Positions 45,869 to 54,705 are shown, numbered from the stretch's first letter. The stretch is DNA of 64,000 nt from Bacteroides mediterraneensis (GCF_900128455.1 NZ_LT635783.1:3152546-3216545), one strand, 5' to 3'. The notes: generated from the letters alone by a model not told the origin. Program-made: numbers and translations.

Positions 45869-47400
45869 TACTTATTTAATTTAACTATAGTTATAAGCTT
45901 ATTAGATATCATTTCCCGCTCTGTTTCTTCCAAGCCCAATACATATATTACAGATATAGTTGAAAAAAAACTGATAATACAGATTACACACAATCTAAGA
46001 AATCCTTCCTCAAGAAAATACAACACTAATAATGGCATTACAAAAGAAACAACAGAGACTATACTAACCTTCAGAATAACATTGAATATATATAATTTTA
46101 TCGGAAAGTCCATCAGACCTCTTGCAATGTAGGCTCTGACAAAATTTAAAAGGAAATAAATGACAATGTATATTATATACGTAGCTTCAGGAGGAAAACC
46201 CAATTTAAAAGCAATCCATGTCAATGGAAAAACAAAACAGCCAGTAACTGTTATCCAAATTTGATATCTTTTTATGTTTCCTGTGGCCTGTATAGCTGTG
46301 AGCATTGTGTTGCCCAACAAGGTTATTAATGTACCGAATAACATCAATCGTAAAAATGTCGGTGCATACTCAGGAACAGTCTTTAGCCAAAGATGTAGAA
46401 TATAATCAGTCTCACATACAATCGGTACGGCAAATATCAAAAGGAGAAAATAAGAAAAACGGGCACCACGGCAAACTAACTTATTCATATATTCTCTATC
46501 TCCTGAAGCATACGATTTTGTGATTTGAGGATTGATAGCTACCGTAAAATTACCCACAAACTGCATGACCGCATTTTGTACCTGTGAAGCAACCCCTTTT
46601 GCAGCGTTGAGTGTAACTCCGAAAAAGATATTGATGAGCATATCTACTCCTTGCGTGTTGAGCATATAGGCAGTATTACCAAAAAAACTCCAGCCGGCAA
46701 AACCAGTCATTTCTTTTATCAAAGGTCTATCACATATAAACTCATAGTGACTTTCAATAAAGTGTTTATTACAATACCATCCATATATCAATCGCATTAT
46801 CAAAGAAACCACAACAAATAATACGGCATAGCTTATAAGTTTATCATAGGGAGAGATGAAAAGCATGTAAACTATAGCCAACTTCAAAATAGTTTCCAAG
46901 ATACTCATATATGCAAAGACGGACATCCGTTCATGAGCTATAATACAAGCATTATAAGGAACACTAATGAGACCGATGGCAAATGACAAAAGTGAGCATT
47001 GAAAAACCCAATTGGCAGCAACCAATCTACCTGCCGGGATATTCAATTTGTGATTGACAAACCAAACTCCTATACATTCGGCGAGTATCACAATAATCAG
47101 TGCTATACCGATTTGAATGTTTACACTTGTAGAAAAAATCCGTTTTAACTTAGTGATATCACCATGCCCCAGCTCGTATGTGATAAAGCGACTAATGGAC
47201 GAAGAGAGGGAACCAGAAATGACAGAAAACATGCCGACGACTCCACCCACCACATTACTAATACCAAAATCGGAAACTCCCAACGTGTTCAATATCACAC
47301 GGCTTGTATATAGTGACACCAACATTGTAAATAAAGTGCGCACATACAGCATCAACGTATTCTTGGCAATCCGCTTGGTATTTTCCGACTGTGAGGTCAT
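45868..47400 (-). CDS. wzx: Capsule repeat-unit flippase (Wzx / MATE-like)
   Basis: 510 residues with 12-14 membrane segments in the polysaccharide-transport (Polysacc_synt) arrangement. It begins KNTLMLYVRTLFTMLVSLYTSRVIL and shows FGISNVVGGVVGMFSVISGSL, then a second half with a similar pattern (WSFFGNTAYMLNTQGVDMLINI). It would flip lipid-linked repeat units across the inner membrane for polymerisation by the Wzy-like protein. Second gene of the operon, 23 bp after upxY; its stop overlaps the SDR start. Confidence 0.92.
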   Translation of the reverse strand: MTSQSENTKRIAKNTLMLYVRTLFTMLVSLYTSRVILNTLGVSDFGISNVVGGVVGMFSVISGSLSSSISRFITYELGHGDITKLKRIFSTSVNIQIGIALIIVILAECIGVWFVNHKLNIPAGRLVAANWVFQCSLLSFAIGLISVPYNACIIAHERMSVFAYMSILETILKLAIVYMLFISPYDKLISYAVLFVVVSLIMRLIYGWYCNKHFIESHYEFICDRPLIKEMTGFAGWSFFGNTAYMLNTQGVDMLINIFFGVTLNAAKGVASQVQNAVMQFVGNFTVAINPQITKSYASGDREYMNKLVCRGARFSYFLLLIFAVPIVCETDYILHLWLKTVPEYAPTFLRLMLFGTLITLLGNTMLTAIQATGNIKRYQIWITVTGCFVFPLTWIAFKLGFPPEATYIIYIVIYFLLNFVRAYIARGLMDFPIKLYIFNVILKVSIVSVVSFVMPLLVLYFLEEGFLRLCVICIISFFSTISVIYVLGLEETEREMISNKLITIVKLNK

Positions 47401-47423
47401 AGCTGAAAAAATTACGGTTTCTA

Positions 47424-48014
47424 CTACTGAATATACTCCGGATCCACCTCCACGGCTGCCGTCAGGAGATTAGGCAGTTCCACGAAAAGATGTTTTGCAT
47501 GCGCTCCCTGTATCTTCTGCAAATATCCTTCGTAGCCATCCAAAGGGCCGCCCACGATTCTCACCTTCTTGCCAACCATGGAAGGCTTTATTTCCTCCGG
47601 AGTATAGAAACAAGGAGCACTCATGGTACTTACCGCCTTTATGAAACGTTCCATCTCCTCCGTTCTCACCGTCATGGGCATGCTCATCCCACCTCTGACA
47701 AAGCGATATTGAAGAGTGGGTATCTGCTCCACAATAGGGTCGAGAGTCTTGCGTGAATCGTAAACGAACAACAAATCTTGCATGAAAGGAACCAGCTGAG
47801 GAATCCGCTTGCCACGACGAACAACGGTTTTCCACACCATAGGCGTAAAAAACCTGATATTCAATTCATCCAGCAGTTTATATGCCGGACACTTGGCATT
47901 GCTTCTCTTCAAGTCGCGCATGACGAACCATTGAGGCAATGTCTTTGTGTCTGTAGGCGACTGCAAATCATTGGTTTGTAGATTGCCCTGACCAGGCTGA
48001 CAGAAGTCTTTCAT
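47424..48014 (-). CDS. upxY: UpxY-family transcription antiterminator
   Basis: 196 residues. An NGN domain at about 27-125 (QWFVMRDLKRSNAKCPAYKLL at its start, PFMQDLLFVYDSRKTLDPIV later) and a KOW motif at about 142-178 (MVGKKVRIVGGPLDGYEGYL). This is the UpxY group of NusG paralogues, which prevents premature termination in the cognate capsule operon. It is the first gene of the operon. No UpxZ-type gene follows it; the flippase gene comes next. The gap upstream up to 48186 precedes the invertible segment. The 170-bp gap is AT-rich and would be the leader. Confidence 0.95.
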   Translation of the reverse strand: MKDFCQPGQGNLQTNDLQSPTDTKTLPQWFVMRDLKRSNAKCPAYKLLDELNIRFFTPMVWKTVVRRGKRIPQLVPFMQDLLFVYDSRKTLDPIVEQIPTLQYRFVRGGMSMPMTVRTEEMERFIKAVSTMSAPCFYTPEEIKPSMVGKKVRIVGGPLDGYEGYLQKIQGAHAKHLFVELPNLLTAAVEVDPEYIQ

Positions 48015-48185
48015 AGTTCAATATGGGGTATACTCTCTAATCCTGCAAGCTGTAATAAATCGCTAAACAACAAGCAGTTACAACACACCTTATCAGAAAA
48101 ATAATATTCCTCCCCTCACATTTTCTCCCAATCTTCTCCATTTCATGAGCAAGAATGAGATTCTCTCTTTTGCAATCATAAAGAT

Positions 48186-48202
48186 TATCTCCTAAGATGA
48201 GA
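48186..48202 (+). repeat. Left arm of the capsule promoter inverted repeat
   Basis: TATCTCCTAAGATGAGA, the exact reverse complement of 48751-48767. Outside the 17 bp the match stops at once. Confidence 0.9.
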
Positions 48203-48416
48203 TAATGGACTACCAATTAATCATTAAATATCAAATAATTAAGCATTTCAGACCAACTATTTTGGTCAACAAATCAGGATTCTTTTGAATACAAGTATAA
48301 AACTGACACATAGAACTAATGTTTATCTACAAAATATACAACTAACTAGAACTTAATTTACAGCCATTCAATTATCCAAACTCAATAAACGAATTTTTTA
48401 AAACTTCATGGGATAA

Positions 48417-48506
48417 TCTCTGTCCCATAGTGTGGTTTTTATATCCCACAGTGTGAAATACAAATCTCACACTGTGGGATATATATTTCACAGTGTGGGA
48501 CAGAGA
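48417..48506. repeat. 90-bp imperfect palindrome with four CACAGTGTG-like motifs
   Basis: Two outer arms (TCTCTGTCCCA, 48417-48427, and its complement 48496-48506) and a perfect 16-bp inner inverted repeat (48441-48456 and 48467-48482, ATATCCCACAGTGTGA) share one centre, with a 10-nt loop. Four motifs of the type CACAGTGTG result, one per arm section. It lies within the invertible segment, upstream of the promoter. As DNA it may be a regulator binding site or cruciform. Confidence 0.85.
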
Positions 48507-48571
48507 ATTTTCTTATAGATTCAAGGAAATAGATAGGAAGAAAAAGGATTTTCTGAAAAGGCAGAAACAGG

Positions 48572-48607
48572 TTCCCGCCATTGGTCAGACCGAATCAATG
48601 GCGGGAA
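48572..48607. repeat. 11-bp inverted repeat within the invertible segment
   Basis: TTCCCGCCATT / AATGGCGGGAA with a 14-nt loop. There is no T-tract on either side, so it is not a standard terminator. It could be a binding site or a transcript structure. Confidence 0.6.
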
Positions 48608-48705
48608 TCTTGTCAGAAATCAGATGTGACGGTACGGCCTCCATTAACGAACGTGAGGCGTTCGAAAAATGTATAAATTATGAATGAAATAAAGATTTAA
48701 AAATA

Positions 48706-48735
48706 CTTGAATATAAATTTAATTTCCTATCTTTG
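48706..48735 (+). promoter_or_regulatory. Capsule promoter, present orientation reading away from upxY
   Basis: CTTG, 18 bp, TATCTTTG: a good Bacteroides -33 / -7 pair. It is 16 bp from the right inverted repeat and faces the 3' end of the recombinase gene, so it drives nothing useful now. Confidence 0.75.
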
Positions 48736-48750
48736 CCGCGATGAAGACTG

Positions 48751-48767
48751 TCTCATCTTAGGAGATA
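48751..48767 (-). repeat. Right arm of the capsule promoter inverted repeat
   Basis: TCTCATCTTAGGAGATA. It lies between the promoter and the end of the recombinase gene (48788). Confidence 0.9.
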
Positions 48768-48787
48768 TCCCATTTATACACAAGCAT

Positions 48788-50002
48788 TTAAAGGTCTCTC
48801 AGGATTTTCCGGTTGGCCCTGTCCACCTCTTCCGACTTGATGGAATCCAGGTAAATTTGCGTAGTGGCTTCCGAATCGTGCCCCAACCCTTCACTGATGA
48901 CAGACAGAGGTATGGATTTCCCTCTGGCTATTGTGGCCCAACTGTGACGGCTATAATACAAGGATAAAGGGACAGACAAACGCATGAGAGAGGCAACCTC
49001 CTTCAGGCTGCGGTTTATCTTCATCATCTGATTCTGATACTGACGGCGTTCGCTGCCGTCTTCACGGACAATCAGGGGAAGAAGATACCGGGTGGAATTG
49101 CCCTTGTACTTGTCTATGAGCGACTGCATCTGCCGGGTCCACTCTATGGTGAGCAGCTGGCCGGTCTTTTTCCGACGGTAAATGAGATAGCCGTTCTTCA
49201 AATCGCTCTTCCTGAGATAGGCCATGTCCACAAACGACATGCCGCGGGTGCAAAAACTGAAAATGAACATGTCGCGGGCAAAATCCAAAGCCGGCTTGAG
49301 GGACAAGTCCAGCTCTTTCATCTTTTTTATCTCGTCGAACGACAGGCATCGCTTCACCGTTTTGTCCATGCCGCAATACACGTGCTTGAAGGGATGGCAA
49401 TCTTGCGTAAGCCCTTTTTCTACCGCCAGTTTGTAGTTCGTACGCAATATGCGCAAATAGAAGGAACTGGTATTCCGCACGACTCCCCGCCTCCGCAATT
49501 CCGCCTCATAAAGTTCCATCAACTCCGAATCGAACATATCGAAAGTCAAATCGACTCCTTGCCTGAAATTCATGAAGCTGTTAAGAGTGGCCTGGTAGGT
49601 CTCGCTGGAACGTATCTTCCCCAATTGCTTTTTACGCAGAATCTGGCTTCGGATGAAATGGAACACACTGTATTCCTTATTTATATAAGGATTGTATTTC
49701 CGTATCACCAGGTCGAGGTTCCATTCTTTTCCGGAACGCTCAAACGTATCGATTATCTTTCCGAGACGCCTGAGCTCCCATTCCACATTATAACGTATGA
49801 CATGCAACTGGCCACATCGGGATGGGTCGGAGGTCGCCAATGCAATCCGTCCGGCAGTATCGTCCCATTCCTCCTTGTAAATCTTATATTCACTCTTGAT
49901 TCTGCGGACCTTACGCCCACGAATCAACTGAAATATCAGTGAACCGGCCTTTCGTGGATCCACTGATGCCCTAAATTTTAGCTTGATGGATGTTCTTTTC
50001 AT
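48788..50002 (-). CDS. Tyrosine site-specific recombinase (integrase family)
   Basis: 404 residues. An N-terminal arm-type domain and a SAM-like core-binding domain (about 100-200) precede the catalytic domain (about 215-400). Catalytic residues visible: Arg in SFCTRGMSF, Lys in IYRRKKTGQ, the Arg in LYYSRHSWAT (where the usual first His is Tyr), His in GLGHDSEATT and the nucleophile Tyr in TQIYLDSI. This is the Bacteroides family that inverts promoters and mobilises integrative elements. Its stop is 21 bp from the right inverted repeat, so it is the likely invertase for the capsule promoter. No phage or conjugation genes are nearby. A GGAAAG ribosome site precedes its start. Confidence 0.92.
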   Translation of the reverse strand: MKRTSIKLKFRASVDPRKAGSLIFQLIRGRKVRRIKSEYKIYKEEWDDTAGRIALATSDPSRCGQLHVIRYNVEWELRRLGKIIDTFERSGKEWNLDLVIRKYNPYINKEYSVFHFIRSQILRKKQLGKIRSSETYQATLNSFMNFRQGVDLTFDMFDSELMELYEAELRRRGVVRNTSSFYLRILRTNYKLAVEKGLTQDCHPFKHVYCGMDKTVKRCLSFDEIKKMKELDLSLKPALDFARDMFIFSFCTRGMSFVDMAYLRKSDLKNGYLIYRRKKTGQLLTIEWTRQMQSLIDKYKGNSTRYLLPLIVREDGSERRQYQNQMMKINRSLKEVASLMRLSVPLSLYYSRHSWATIARGKSIPLSVISEGLGHDSEATTQIYLDSIKSEEVDRANRKILRDL

Positions 50003-50075
50003 ACTTTCCTTAGTACTTTTTTTGTTAATTACAATTTCTCAAAAAATAACCATTAGTAATAGCAATAAAATAATT

Positions 50076-50111
50076 GGGCAAGCCTTGACTTCTCTAAGTC
50101 TAGACTTGCCC
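50076..50111 (-). terminator. Likely terminator of the PEP/pyruvate-binding gene
   Basis: A hairpin with outer stem GGGCAAG / CTTGCCC and inner GACTT / AAGTC. On the minus strand it is followed by AATTATTTTATT. It sits between the 50191 stop and the recombinase start. Confidence 0.6.
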
Positions 50112-50190
50112 CTGCACCTGAATGTATAATTTGTATTCCACTGATGAACAAACAAAAAAACGATTCTGTTTGTTCAACTTGCCAATTTAC

Positions 50191-53157
50191 TCAACTTTCC
50201 GGCAATTCGACCACACCCAGTTTTTTCTTGCCGTCCATCTTGACGGAAAGCGGCTTCTCAAACCGTACCCAGCGGAGGAATTTCGTTTCTTCCACGGCGG
50301 GCATGCTGTCGAGCAATGCCTGATTGTAGATACCGTCGTTCATATAGGCATTGATGGTGAAATAGCCCACCCCGAACGAAGTCAGGTTCTGGAAGAAATG
50401 GGTGCCCTGACTGGGGTCTACCCGGTAGTTGGTCAGCCCGGCTTCCACGATAATCCGGGCTGCCGAAATGTTGGGCCATTTCACCGGTATACCAAGCCAG
50501 GTATCGCTGCTGCCCCAGCGTCCGGGACCCACCAGAATGTAATGCTTTCCTTCATCGAGGAAGCGGCGGTTGAGCTTTTCGATGTCGTAGGCTATCAGCT
50601 GGTTGTTGGAGGCAGAATAGCCTTCGGTCTTCACATAGATGACATCCTGTAGGTCGTCCATCACGCCATGCCCCAGTGAGTTTTCGCTCTTGAGCAGGAG
50701 CTTTTCTTCCGGCACCTGAGTCAAGTCTTCATCCAGCCCGGCTTTCACATCGACCATCGGACGGATTTGCAGCAGATAGAACACGCCGCTCTTGGTACGG
50801 GCATCCAGATTGACGGCAAACTCGATTTCTACCGGACGGCGCATCTCGCCCTGACCGTATTTCTGTACGAGCTGGAGAATCCGGGCCAAGGGGAAGACGT
50901 CGTGCTGGAGGATGTTGGCAAAGGTGATGAGCTTGCGCCCGCCGGGATAGATGCCGTCGCGTATCACCATGTCATACGGGTCGTAGGTCGAGGCGATGAA
51001 GTTCAAGGCGCCGTCGGCTTCGGCATCTTTCACATGGAGCTTCAGCAGGTTGAACCCGTCGTCGAGCGAGAAGTTCTGCCCCAGGTTTTTCAGGTCGAGG
51101 GCATAGAAGCGGGTCTGTGTCTCGCGCAAGGCGATTTCCATCTCGCTGGTCTGGAGCACCTGCGTGGGGTGGTACGGACAGACACGCAAGGTGAGGCCGC
51201 CGTCGACAATGTATTTCCCGAGTCCCAGCGCCAGGCTCACCGTGCCTTCTTCGGCCAGTTCGTCGTTGATGGGATAATAGTTGATGGAGCGGGCCACACC
51301 GGATATGGCCGGATAGTAACGGTCGCCATACTGGGTGCCGACCACTTCCTGAAGGATGACGGCCATCTTTTCCTGGTCGATGACGTTGCTGGTGGCTTGC
51401 ATGTAGGCCTTGCTATCCTTATAATATACGGAGGCATACACGCCCTTGATGGCATCGCTCAGCATGCGGAGCATCTCGTACTTGTCGTCCAGATAGGGAA
51501 TCATGTAGGTGGAATAGATGCCGGCAAACGGCTGGTAGTGGGAGTCTTCCAGCAGGCTGGACGAACGGATGGCAATGGGGGCCTTGACGGCATCGAAGAA
51601 GGCGAAAAAGTCTTCCACCAGACTGTCGGGCAGCTTGGCCCGGAGGAAAGCCTGCAGAATCACGTCGTCGGCGGCATCGCTCAAGGCTATCTGGTACAGC
51701 TGGTTGGAGTCCATGAACTCATCGAACACATCGGTACAGAGCACCACGGTTTTCGGAATCATGACCGAGGCGTTTTCAAACTCGTCGAACTCGGGATGAC
51801 GCTTCACCATATTGTCGATAAAGGCCAGTCCGCGCCCTTTTCCTCCCAAAGAGCCGTCGCCGATGCGGGCAAAATTGGAATAACGGTCGAAACGGTCGCG
51901 CTGGAACACGGCCACCACGCCCTGGTTTTTCATCTTGCGGTATTTCACAATGGCTTCGAAAATAATCTGCCGGTGCGCATCAATGTCCTGAAGGGATTCC
52001 CACGTAATCTGTTTCAAGAACTCGGCCACCGGGAAGATGGCACGCGAATACAGCCAGCGCGAGATGTGGTTGCGGCTGATGTGGTAGAGGAAGGACTCTG
52101 CCGGAATGGCGAAAATCACGTTCTGGAGTTCTTTCAGGTTATGGATGCGGGCCACTTCCTTCAGGGTATGGGGGTCGCGGAAGATGAAGTCGCCGAAACC
52201 GAAATTGTCCGACACGGCTTCGCGCAGGTCGATGTTCATCTTCTTAGAGTTTTTGTCGATAAACACGGCATCCAGTTCCGGGGCATATTGGCGGTTGCTT
52301 TCTTCGGCCGACTGCAGAATCAGCGGGATGAATGGGTCGCGCCTGCGTATCTCACGCAGCAAGCTTACCCCTGCCTCCGCATCGTTTTCGCCTTCACGGG
52401 GGAAACGGGCATCGGAAATGACGCCCAGCATGTTGTTCTGGTACTTGTTATACAGGTCCATGGCTTCCTCGTACGAACGGGCCAGCACGATTTTAGGACG
52501 ACCGCGCATGCGCAGCGTACGCTGGTGCTCGTTCAGGGCTTCGGTGGCAAACTCCTGGCTCTGTCGGAGCACGAACTTATAGAGATTGGGCAGCACGGAC
52601 GAATAGAAGCGGATGGAGTCTTCCACGAGCAGAATCATCTGTACGCCAATTTCCTTGATGTCGTGCTCCAGGTTCATCTTGTCCTCAATCAACTTGATGA
52701 TGGAGACCAGCAGGTCGGTATTCCCCAGCCAGCAGAACACGTATTCGAAAATGCTCAGGTCCTCGTGTTCCATCCGTTCCTTGATGCCATGCGAAAAAGG
52801 AGTCAGCACCACCAGCGGCAGATGGGGATACTCCCGCTTGATGTCGCGGGCAATGTCGAAGGTGTCACTGTTGTCGGAACCCGGCATACAGATGACCAGG
52901 TCGAACATGGTGTTGCGCAACTGCTCCCAAGCTTCCTCTCCCGTAGACACCTGGGTGAAACGGGGCGGATAGCGCAGGCTCAGGTTCATGTATTCATTAA
53001 AAATCTTCTCATCGATGCGGCCATCGTCTTCGAGCATGAACGCGTCGTACGGATTGGCCACCAGCAGGACGTTGAAAATACGCTTTGTCATCAGGTTGGC
53101 AAACTGCGTATCCTTGAAATAAAGCTGCCGGAGTTTAATTCTCAGGTTGTTTAGCAT
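50191..53157 (-). CDS. PEP/pyruvate-binding-domain protein with two receiver-like domains
   Basis: 988 residues. Residues about 27-155 form a receiver-like fold (FNVLLVANPYDAF, DLVICMPGSDNSD). Residues about 173-305 form a second one with more complete receiver residues: E179-D180 in MILLVEDSIR, D249 in GVISDARFP and K302 in FIDKNSKK. From about 430 an ATP-grasp of the PPDK/PEP-synthase type begins (RIGDGSLGGKGRGLAFIDNMV), with APIAIRSSSLLEDS and later PVEIEFAVNL and YLLQIRPM. The swivelling phospho-His domain and PEP-binding barrel are absent, so it cannot do the full PEP synthase reaction. It may be a phosphotransfer or signalling protein. Annotated PEP synthases in databases may hide this. 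Confidence 0.85.
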   Translation of the reverse strand: MLNNLRIKLRQLYFKDTQFANLMTKRIFNVLLVANPYDAFMLEDDGRIDEKIFNEYMNLSLRYPPRFTQVSTGEEAWEQLRNTMFDLVICMPGSDNSDTFDIARDIKREYPHLPLVVLTPFSHGIKERMEHEDLSIFEYVFCWLGNTDLLVSIIKLIEDKMNLEHDIKEIGVQMILLVEDSIRFYSSVLPNLYKFVLRQSQEFATEALNEHQRTLRMRGRPKIVLARSYEEAMDLYNKYQNNMLGVISDARFPREGENDAEAGVSLLREIRRRDPFIPLILQSAEESNRQYAPELDAVFIDKNSKKMNIDLREAVSDNFGFGDFIFRDPHTLKEVARIHNLKELQNVIFAIPAESFLYHISRNHISRWLYSRAIFPVAEFLKQITWESLQDIDAHRQIIFEAIVKYRKMKNQGVVAVFQRDRFDRYSNFARIGDGSLGGKGRGLAFIDNMVKRHPEFDEFENASVMIPKTVVLCTDVFDEFMDSNQLYQIALSDAADDVILQAFLRAKLPDSLVEDFFAFFDAVKAPIAIRSSSLLEDSHYQPFAGIYSTYMIPYLDDKYEMLRMLSDAIKGVYASVYYKDSKAYMQATSNVIDQEKMAVILQEVVGTQYGDRYYPAISGVARSINYYPINDELAEEGTVSLALGLGKYIVDGGLTLRVCPYHPTQVLQTSEMEIALRETQTRFYALDLKNLGQNFSLDDGFNLLKLHVKDAEADGALNFIASTYDPYDMVIRDGIYPGGRKLITFANILQHDVFPLARILQLVQKYGQGEMRRPVEIEFAVNLDARTKSGVFYLLQIRPMVDVKAGLDEDLTQVPEEKLLLKSENSLGHGVMDDLQDVIYVKTEGYSASNNQLIAYDIEKLNRRFLDEGKHYILVGPGRWGSSDTWLGIPVKWPNISAARIIVEAGLTNYRVDPSQGTHFFQNLTSFGVGYFTINAYMNDGIYNQALLDSMPAVEETKFLRWVRFEKPLSVKMDGKKKLGVVELPES

Positions 53158-53193
53158 GGCATCTTCTTTTAGGCTTGTTCTTATTTATAAAAA

Positions 53194-53225
53194 CAAAAAT
53201 CGGAAATTCACCTGATTTTTGCAAA
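53194..53225 (-). promoter_or_regulatory. Promoter for the PEP/pyruvate-binding gene
   Basis: On the minus strand TTTG, 20 bp, GATTTTTG (one base off TAnnTTTG). It places the transcript start about 30 nt before the ATG at 53157 and is divergent from the gdhA promoter. Confidence 0.55.
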
Positions 53226-53292
53226 TCTTTCTTGAGCGTTGGTGAAAAACTATCAAAATTCAAGCCGGCACACGAAAAATATGAGGAAAAGC

Positions 53293-53322
53293 TTTGTCAG
53301 TACAGGTAAATTCCTATCTTTG
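53293..53322 (+). promoter_or_regulatory. gdhA promoter
   Basis: TTTG, 18 bp, TATCTTTG, both elements exact, 45 bp before the gdhA ATG. Confidence 0.75.
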
Positions 53323-53367
53323 CATATACAAAATATTTCATTTTGTCAGACCTTAAATTATTTGATT

Positions 53368-54705
53368 ATGGATATTAATAAGATCATGTCATCCCTGGAA
53401 GCCAAGCATCCAGGTGAATCTGAGTACCTTCAGGCAGTGAGAGAAGTATTGCTTTCCATCGAAGATATTTACAACCAGCATCCCGAATTTGAAAAGGCTA
53501 AAATCATTGAACGGCTGGTAGAACCCGACCGTATTTTCACTTTCCGCGTCACATGGGTGGACGACAAGGGGGAAGTACAGACCAACCTGGGTTACCGCGT
53601 GCAGTTCAACAACGCCATCGGCCCGTACAAGGGTGGTATCCGTTTCCATGCATCGGTCAACCTGTCTATCCTGAAATTCCTGGGATTTGAACAGACTTTC
53701 AAGAATGCGCTGACCACACTGCCGATGGGCGGCGGAAAAGGAGGCTCCGACTTCTCTCCGCGCGGAAAGAGCAATGCGGAAATCATGCGTTTCTGCCAGG
53801 CCTTCATGTTGGAATTGTGGCGCCATCTGGGTCCGGACATGGATGTGCCGGCAGGCGACATCGGTGTAGGCGGACGCGAAGTGGGCTACATGTTCGGCAT
53901 GTACAAGAAACTGACGCGTGAGTTTACCGGAACGTTCACGGGCAAGGGACTGGAATTCGGCGGTTCACTGATTCGCCCGGAAGCTACGGGCTTTGGAGGC
54001 TTGTATTTCGTGAAACACATGCTGGATGCAAAAGGTATTGATATAAAAGGAAAGACGGTGGCCATCTCTGGTTTCGGCAACGTGGCCTGGGGAGCTGCTA
54101 CCAAGGCTACCCAGCTGGGGGCAAAAGTAGTCACCATCTCCGGACCGGACGGTTACATTTATGACCCGGACGGCATCGAGGGAGAAAAGATTGACTACAT
54201 GCTGGAACTGCGTGCTTCGGGCAACGACATCGTAGCACCGTATGCAGAGAAATTCCCGAGAGCTACTTTCGTGCCGGGACGCCGCCCGTGGGAGGTGAAA
54301 GTGGACATCGCCCTGCCGTGTGCTACCCAGAACGAACTGGACGGCGAAGATGCGCAGCATCTCATCAAGAACCAGGTGCTCTGCGTGGGCGAAATCTCCA
54401 ACATGGGATGTACGCCGGAAGCTATCGATGCCTTCATCGAACACAAGATGATGTATGCGCCGGGTAAGGCTGTCAATGCGGGCGGAGTGGCTACTTCGGG
54501 ACTGGAAATGAGCCAGAACGCCATGCACCTGAGCTGGACCGCACAGGAAGTGGACGAGAAGCTGCACCAGATTATGCACAACATTCACGAACAGTGCGTG
54601 AAATATGGTACGGAAAGCGACGGATATATCAATTACGTGAAGGGTGCCAACATTGCCGGATTCATGAAAGTGGCTCATGCGATGATGGCCCAAGGAATCG
54701 TATAA
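53368..54705 (+). CDS. gdhA: NADP-type glutamate dehydrogenase
   Basis: 445 residues. I chose the ATG of MDINKIMSSLE, downstream of the promoter; the open frame runs further up. The substrate part has YKGGIRFHASVN and TLPMGGGKGGSDFSP with the catalytic Lys, then RFCQAFMLELWRHLG and DVPAGDIGVGGREVGYM. The Rossmann part has GKTVAISGFGNVAWGAATKA. This is the hexameric type of about 445 residues. It makes glutamate from 2-oxoglutarate and ammonia, a main ammonium assimilation route in these bacteria. It is a single-gene transcript ending in a terminator at 54829. Confidence 0.96.
   Translation: MDINKIMSSLEAKHPGESEYLQAVREVLLSIEDIYNQHPEFEKAKIIERLVEPDRIFTFRVTWVDDKGEVQTNLGYRVQFNNAIGPYKGGIRFHASVNLSILKFLGFEQTFKNALTTLPMGGGKGGSDFSPRGKSNAEIMRFCQAFMLELWRHLGPDMDVPAGDIGVGGREVGYMFGMYKKLTREFTGTFTGKGLEFGGSLIRPEATGFGGLYFVKHMLDAKGIDIKGKTVAISGFGNVAWGAATKATQLGAKVVTISGPDGYIYDPDGIEGEKIDYMLELRASGNDIVAPYAEKFPRATFVPGRRPWEVKVDIALPCATQNELDGEDAQHLIKNQVLCVGEISNMGCTPEAIDAFIEHKMMYAPGKAVNAGGVATSGLEMSQNAMHLSWTAQEVDEKLHQIMHNIHEQCVKYGTESDGYINYVKGANIAGFMKVAHAMMAQGIV

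Larger units (their letters stand above)
48186..48767. promoter_or_regulatory. Probable invertible capsule promoter segment (OFF orientation)
   Basis: The segment of 582 bp is bounded by a perfect 17-bp inverted repeat, TATCTCCTAAGATGAGA at 48186-48202 and TCTCATCTTAGGAGATA at 48751-48767. Inside it, near the right repeat, is a strong promoter (48706-48735) that reads rightwards, away from upxY. Inversion would place that promoter at about 48218-48247 on the minus strand, giving a leader of about 200 nt into upxY. No minus-strand TAnnTTTG promoter is visible near the left repeat in the present orientation. Capsule promoters in Bacteroides are known to invert through flanking repeats under tyrosine or serine recombinases. 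A recombinase gene adjoins the right end. The inversion itself is inferred. Confidence 0.8.

Noticed and set aside
48645-48665. ACGAACGT...GCGTTCG motif, like B. fragilis Mpi recombinase repeats
   Set aside because: Only one imperfect copy is visible in the region; the 17-bp pair at 48186 and 48751 is a far better candidate for the inversion repeats.
48493-48687. A 64-codon plus-strand frame inside the invertible segment
   Set aside because: It starts in the middle of the palindrome, has no ribosome site and no recognisable protein pattern; the DNA is better explained as regulatory.
48788-50002. Prophage or integrative element at the recombinase gene
   Set aside because: No phage, conjugation or relaxase genes and no attachment duplications are visible nearby; the position by the capsule promoter explains it better.
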